From Dipteronia dyeriana (lineage: Eukaryota; Streptophyta; Magnoliopsida; Sapindales; Sapindaceae), in assembly GCA_032871835.1 (NCBI GenBank), contig CM065297.1, positions 31,133,598-31,197,597 on the forward strand: DNA of 64,000 bases. The letters are read 5' to 3'. Position numbers and translations under genes: made by a program. This document shows positions 58,482-64,000 of the stretch, in pieces (the stretch's first letter is position 1; each line of letters starts with the position of its first letter). The notes beneath the pieces are model-generated. The model saw nothing but the letters and a program-made list of their open reading frames with translations. It was not told the origin of the DNA and searched no databases.

Positions 58482-59416
58482 TGATGAGAATTAAGAAGCA
58501 TCACCAAAGGAACCATTGCATGTTCCAATTGGACCAATTAAAAGGAGGCAAGAGGATCAAAGAAGCATTAAATGATGGGATGATTCCGAGTTGCTAAAGT
58601 CCAAATTCGGCCCACATGAAGACCAAATCCGGGATAAACTTCGTGGACCTCTACAGAGAGCATCTGAAGTCAGATTGTCAGTTATAATATGTTTTCGGAA
58701 TGCCCAAGACAATCACTACAAATTCTATGAAGACATCGTCCTCCGAAACAGATAACAACAAATCTAAATTCGGTCATCTATCTTATTGCGTGAAGACTTG
58801 AGCTGAGCAGTCCGAATTTCAGAATATTTCCTATTTTTTGGGCGACGTATGGTTGGAGGAGAATTCAATTTCAGTATATTACCTACTTTAGCATATTCTC
58901 TATTTTATATATATTCCCTAAATAAAGAGTTGATTTGTTTCCTGAATTCAACTTTCCAAATAAGGAACAAATCAACAAGTTGCTTGTTTTTAGTCTTTAG
59001 TTGTTTCCTAAATTTGTTAGCATTTATTTTCCTAAATCGTAAGGCATTAATTACCTAATATTTATTCCCTTTTAAGTCTTAGATATTTTTAGTATAAAAG
59101 GGACCAATTGATGTAATTTGAAAGATAGACTAAAATTGAAATAAAATTGAGAGAATTTTCTCTTTGGTTCTTCATAGAACTATGAACTTATCAAGGTTCT
59201 ACCTTATGGCGTTCAAACCTTGACTTATCACTAACCTTCTTTCTTATTCTTGAGTGTGGCGTCTACAACCTTCTTGATACCGTTGGTTCTTATCTCCATA
59301 TAGATAATGGGTCGCGGTCCTTTTTATTTTCTTTGTTTCTAAACTTGAATTAGAAAACGATCCTTGCTACCATATATTGGTTCCGGGTCTCACTGCTCTT
59401 TGTGAGGTTCATATCA

Positions 59417-59962
59417 GTTGGTATCAGAGCTTAGGCTTCTAAATCAGGTTTAATCTATCCATGTTCTTTTTCGTCTATTTTTTTTCTGTTTGATCTAAAA
59501 AAAAAAATCAGATCCATTACAAAAAAAACAAGTTTTATCAGATCCGTTATATATAAAAAAAAGATCCTGAATTTTTTTTAGGTTGTGTTGTTGAACTTAT
59601 TTCAATTTTTTTTCTATTCCTTTTTTTGATTCCGTGTGTTGATATTAAAAAAAAATTGGCAGTAGAACCTCGTCTTTGTTATTCTTGTCCTATATTATTA
59701 TAATTATTATTATTTTATTTAATTTCTTTTGTTACATCTTATTTCTTAAACTTCTTGTGAGTGTTCGTCTAAGTAAAAAAAAAAGGAACTGAAAGAGTTA
59801 ACAAAGAGTGAAAAAAGGCAAGAGAGTGTGAGCTCATCAGAGGGTAAAAGTCAAAAGAATTGAGTAAAACAAGAGTGAGTGCCACAATCTTTGAGAGTAA
59901 ACACGTGAGGGAGTGTTGTATGGCTTACTATTTTTTTATTTATTTTTTTGCAGGTTTCAAAT
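59417..59962 (+). other. D4 leader with candidate splice acceptor
   Basis: Leader from the primer site to the ORF. It ends TATTTTTTTGCAG (AG at 59952-59953) followed by 9 nt and the ATG. The same arrangement occurs in D5 (AG at 62654-62655, ATG 62665), D2 and F1. A possible donor (CAG|GT) is at 59447/59448. Splicing is inference. Confidence 0.5.
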
Positions 59963-60844
59963 ATGTCACGTGATAAAAGTACAAACTTATCTGATGATGT
60001 ACCAGAAACGATAGATCTTAAGTTTTTGTATAAAGCCATACAAAAAAACATGGACCAAATGAAGATTAAGATTGGTGAGGTGCATGATAGGATAGATAAG
60101 GTGGAGTCTAGTTCACAAAGGGTGCAACCAATTTGGGTTCCTAAAGTGGAACAAAGAGAAAGAAACCCATCTAGGAATGACTATGAAGATGATTATGGGA
60201 TTGACCTAGAGGAGGATAATCGCATGTCTAACGTGGGTGCAAACAGATTACAACTTGGAATGGGAGGTAAAGAAGTTAGGAATGGGAATAGAGGAGATAG
60301 GTATGGAGACCTTTGGGTGGCAAGAAGAACTCTTAGTTCTCAAGTCAAAGAAGATGATGAGGTAAAACGTGACAATATTTTTCACACCCGTTGTCATGTT
60401 AATGATAAGGTATGTAGCATTATCATTGATGGGGGGAATTGTACTAATATGGCTAGCACTAGTTTTGTGGAGAAACTGAATTTGGCAACTTTTAAACGCC
60501 CAAAACATTATAAGCTACAATATGATAGTGGGGAAATCAAGGTGACTAAACATGTGTTGGTGTCGTTTTCAATTAGAAAATACGAAGATGAAGTCCTTTG
60601 TGACTTGGTATCAATGAATGCGGGTCATATCCTTCTGGGGAGACCGTGGCAGTTTGATAGTCATGTGACGCATGATGGGTATACCAATAGATACTCCTCT
60701 GTACTTAATAAAAGGCCAATCACACTAGTACCTTTAACCCCAAAACAAGTGTATGAAGATCAAGTGAGGTTAAGAAAAGAGAAAGTTGTCAAAAAAGAGA
60801 GTGAGAGTGAGAGTGAGAGTTCAAAAGAAAGAGAGAGAAAATAA
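59963..60844 (+). pseudogene. D4 gag-like/protease-like ORF
   Basis: The longest intact D-family ORF: 293 residues from the ATG at 59963. The N-terminus (MSRDKSTNLSDDVPETIDLK; IQKNMDQMKIKIGEVHDRID) resembles the N-terminus of chromovirus gag such as F1. An acidic, Arg-rich middle (DYEDDYGIDLEEDNRMSNVG) takes the place of the gag core. The protease-like part has CSIIIDGGNCTNMASTSFVE, then LVSMNAGHILLGRPWQFDSH. It ends in a Ser/Glu/Lys run at a TAA. The homologous segment then continues out of frame to the polypurine tract, 61037-61261 crossing into the LTR. A role in processing or packaging is conceivable, but the active site is D-G-G, not D-S/T-G. Confidence 0.75.
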
Positions 60845-62390
60845 AAGAGTCTAAAATAGCAAAAAAAGAAAAAAAAGATGAAAAAGAAAAAGAGGTTGTT
60901 GAGAAAAAAAAAAGCAAAAACAAGTAAGTTTTTACACAAGGGAGAGTGAGGTCAAAAGGGATCTAAATTCAAATCAGCCAATGATTATACTTTTTTACAA
61001 AGAGGCATGTTTTAATACTAATGGAATTAACCCTCCTTGCCTAGTGTTATTGTTTCTCATTTGCAAGGCATTGATGACGTGTTACAGGCTATCAACAACA
61101 TTATGGTAAAGATTCGAGGACGAATCCTTTTGAAGAGAGGGGGAATGATGAGAATTAAGAAGCATCACCAAAGGAACCATTGCAAGTTCCAATTGGGCCA
61201 ATTAAAAGGAGGCAAGAGGATCAAAGAAGCATTAAATGATGGGCTGATTCCGAGTTGCTAAAGTCCAAATTCGGCCCACATGAAGACCAAATCGGGGATG
61301 AACTTCGTAGACCTCTACAGAGAGCATCTGAAGTCGGATTGTCTACTAAAATATGTTTTCGGAAAGCCCAAGACAATCTCTACAGATTCTATGAAGATCC
61401 TATCCTCCGAAACAGATTACAACAAGTCCAAATTTGGTCATCTATCTTATTGCGCGAAAACTTGAGCTGAGCAGTCTGAATTTTAGAATATTTCCTATTT
61501 TTTGGGCGACGTATGGTTGGATGAGAATCCAATTTTAGTATATTCGCTACTTTAGCATATTCCCTATTTTATATATATTCCCCAAATAAAGAGTTGATTT
61601 TTTTCCCGAATTCAACTTTCCAAATAAGGAACAAATCAACAAGTTGCTTGTTTTTAGTCTTTAGTTGTTTCCTAAATTTGTTAGCATTTATTTTCCTAAA
61701 TCGTAAGGCATTAATTGCCTAATATTTATTCCCTTTTAGGTCTTAGATATTTTTAGTATAAAAGGGACCAATTGATGTAATTTGAAAGATAGAGTGGAAT
61801 TGAAATAAAATTGAGAGAATTTTCTCTTTGGTTCTTCATAGAACTATGAACTTATCAAGGTTCTACCTTGTGGCGTTCAAACCTTGACTTATCACTCACC
61901 TTCTTTCTTATTCTTGAGTGTGGTATCTACAACCTTCTTGATACCGTTGGTTCTTATCTCCATATAGATAATGGGTCGCGGTCCTTTTTATTTTCTTTGT
62001 TTATAAACTTGAATTAGAAAACGATCCTTGCTACCATATATTGGTTCCGGGTCTCACTGCTCTTTGTGAGGTTCATATCAGTTGGTATCAAAACTTAGGT
62101 TTCTAAATCAGGTTTAATCTATCATTGTTCTTCATCGACTATTTTTTTTTCTGTTTGATCTAAAAAAAAAAAATCATATCTGTTACAAAAAAAAACAAGT
62201 TTTATCAGATCTGTTACAAAAAAAAAGTTTTATCAGATTCGTTATATAAAAAAAAAGATCCTGAATTTTTTTTAGGGTGTGTAGTTGAACTTATTTTAAT
62301 TTTTTTTCTATTCCTTTTTTTGATTCCGTGTGTTGATATTAAAAAAGAAAAAGTTGGCAGTAGAATCTCGTCCTTGTTATTCTTGTCCTA

Positions 62391-62421
<31 letters not shown>

Positions 62422-62664
62422 TTCTTTTGTTACATCTTATTTCTTAAACTTCTTGTGAGTGTTCGTCTAAGTAAAAAAAAAAAAAGGAACTGAAAGAGTT
62501 AACAAAGAGTGGAAAAAGGCAAGAGAGTGTGAGCTCATCAGAGGGTAAAAGTAAAAAGAATTGAGTAAAACACGAGTGAGTGCCACAATCTTTGAGAGTA
62601 AACACGTGAGGGAGTATTGTGTGGCTTACTATTTTTTTATAATTTTTTTTTGCAGGTTTCAAAT

Positions 62665-63084
62665 ATGTCACGTGATAAAAGTAGAGACTTATCTGATAAT
62701 GCACCAGAAATGGTATATCTTAAGTTTTTGTTTAAAGCCATACAAAAAAACATGGACCGAATGAAGATTAAGATTGGTGAGGTGCATGATAGGAAAGATA
62801 AGGTGGAGTCTAGTTCACAAAGGGTGCAACCAATTTGGGTTCCTAACGTGGAACGAAGAGAAAGAAACCCACCTAGGAATGACTACGAAGATGATTATGG
62901 GATTGACCTAGAGGAGGATGATCGCATGTCTAACGTGGGTGCAGACGGATTTCAACTTGGAAAGGGAGGTAAGGAAGTTAGGAATGGGAATAGAGGAGAT
63001 ATGTATGGAGAGCTTTGGGTGGCAAGAAGAACTCTTAGTGCTCAAGCCAAAGAAGATGATGAGGTACAATGTGATGAGAATTAA
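62665..63084 (+). pseudogene. D5 truncated gag-like ORF ending in LTR
   Basis: 139 residues from the ATG at 62665 (MSRDKSRDLSDNAPEMVYLK) to RTLSAQAKEDDEVQCDEN, where the last residues and stop come from the following LTR. It lacks the whole protease-like domain. The junction falls on GTGA, present in both the ORF and the LTR start region. Confidence 0.8.
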
Positions 63085-64000
63085 GAAGCATCACTAAAGG
63101 AACCATTGCATGTTCCAATTGGGCCAATTAAAAGGAGGCAAGAGGATCAAAGAAGCATTAAATGATGGGCCGATTCCGAGTTGCTAAAGTCCAAATTCGG
63201 CCCACATGAAGACCAAATCCGGGCTGCACTTCGTGGACCTCTATAAAGAGCATTTGATGTCGGATATTCTGTTATAATATTTTTTTGGAAAGCCCAAGAC
63301 AATCTATACATATTCTACAAAGATTTTGTCCTCCGAAACAGATCACAACAAGTCCAAATTCGGTCATCTATTTTATTGCGCGAAGACTTGAGCTGAGCAG
63401 TCCGAATTTCAGAATATTTCCTATTTTTTGGACGACGTACAGTTGGAGGAGAATCCAATTTCAGTATATTTCCTACTTTAGCATATTCCCTATTTTATAT
63501 ATATTCCCCAAATAAAGAGTTGATTTGTTTCCCGAATTCAACTTTCCAAATAAGGACCAAATCAACTAGTTGCTAGTTTTTAGTCTTTAGTTGTTTCCTA
63601 AATTTGTTAGCATTTATTTTCCTAAATTGTAAGGCATTAATTGCCTAATATTTATTCCCTTTTAGGTCTTAGATATTTTTAGTATAAAAGGGAACAATTA
63701 ATGTAATTTTAGAATATATACTGGAATTGAAATAAATTTGAGAGAATTTTCTCTTTGGTTCTTCATAGAACTTGTGAACTTATCAAGGTTCTACCTTGTG
63801 GCGTTCAAACCTTTACTTATCACTCACCTTCTTTCTTATTCTTGAGTGTGGCGTCTACAAATTTCTTGATACCGTTGGTTCTTATCTTCATATTGATAAC
63901 GGGTCGCGGTCCGATAATATTCTTGTTTAAAAACTTGATTAGAAAACGATCATTCATTACCACATATTGGTTCCGGGTCTCACTGTTCTTGGTGAGGTTC

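Larger units (their letters stand above)
58482..64000 (+). mobile_element. D-family tandem array: LTR-internal-LTR-internal-LTR
   Basis: Three LTRs in the same orientation: 58482-59416 (935 bp), 61146-62080 (935 bp) and 63072 to beyond the window (929 bp seen; ATATCA still expected). The first internal region is 59417-61145, with primer site TGGTATCAGAGC at 59419-59430 and polypurine tract before 61146. The second is 62081-63071, with a decayed primer site (TGGTATCAAAAC) and no polypurine tract. The middle LTR is shared. A TATAAAA box lies at 59093-59099 in the first LTR. Inserted in the C3 5' LTR; the right target duplication is not visible. Confidence 0.88.

Noticed and set aside
1..64000. 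Host protein-coding genes, tRNA or rRNA genes
   Set aside because: I saw no intact gene with a non-transposon domain and no cloverleaf or rRNA signature; tRNA-like matches are retrotransposon primer sites.

Overview
The window reads as a gene-poor, AT-rich plant chromosome segment (probably a eudicot with a repeat-rich genome; I cannot name the species). Almost every coding trace is an LTR-retrotransposon fragment of a plant lineage: Ty1/Copia SIRE/Maximus-like and Angela/Tork-like, and Ty3/Gypsy Tat-like, Athila-like and chromovirus (CRM-type). Nearly all reading frames are broken by stops or frameshifts. I found no convincing single-copy host gene, no rRNA or tRNA gene and no CRISPR.

Layout. 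1-3229: minus-strand SIRE-like Copia (gag, primer site, long LTR). 3254-8340: decayed minus-strand Tat-like Gypsy (Tat-1). 8345-9121: minus-strand Athila-like LTR piece. 9122-11517: plus-strand Angela-like Copia (C1) whose integrase is fused to a partial LTR. 11518-18634: second Tat-like Gypsy (Tat-2, minus) with a 3'UTR minisatellite, split by nested element D1 (15335-17890, target duplication CCTCT). 18635-38400: Athila-like element G2 (plus). Its LTR is interrupted by a Copia block (19004-36681) made of an inverted LTR, a palindromic junction, and Copia C2 (plus), which is itself interrupted by a 7.2-kb CRM-type chromovirus F1 (27664-34909, minus, target duplication GATAA). 40064-40612: a hAT-type MITE. 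40621-49030: a spliced-looking accessory gene of the sort carried by plant Gypsy elements, split by nested elements D2 and D3. 49318-58481: Angela-like Copia C3 (minus) with both LTRs, the 5' LTR cut by an array of D elements (58482 to the window end).

The most unusual content is the 'D' family, seen at four loci. It has about 0.75-0.94 kb LTRs starting TGATGAG, a Met-tRNA primer site and a GA-rich polypurine tract. In its longer copies the single ORF fuses a gag-like N-terminus to an aspartic-protease-like domain. It has no gag core, reverse transcriptase, RNase H or integrase, so it must depend on a partner. F1 is the best candidate partner in the window: it shares the LTR start, the primer site, a C-terminal coding segment that runs through the polypurine tract into the LTR, and a pyrimidine tract plus CAG exactly 9 nt before the gag ATG.

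Insertion order from nesting: Tat-2, then G2, then the C2 block, then F1. D1 is younger than Tat-2, D2 and D3 are younger than the accessory gene, and the D4/D5 array is younger than C3.
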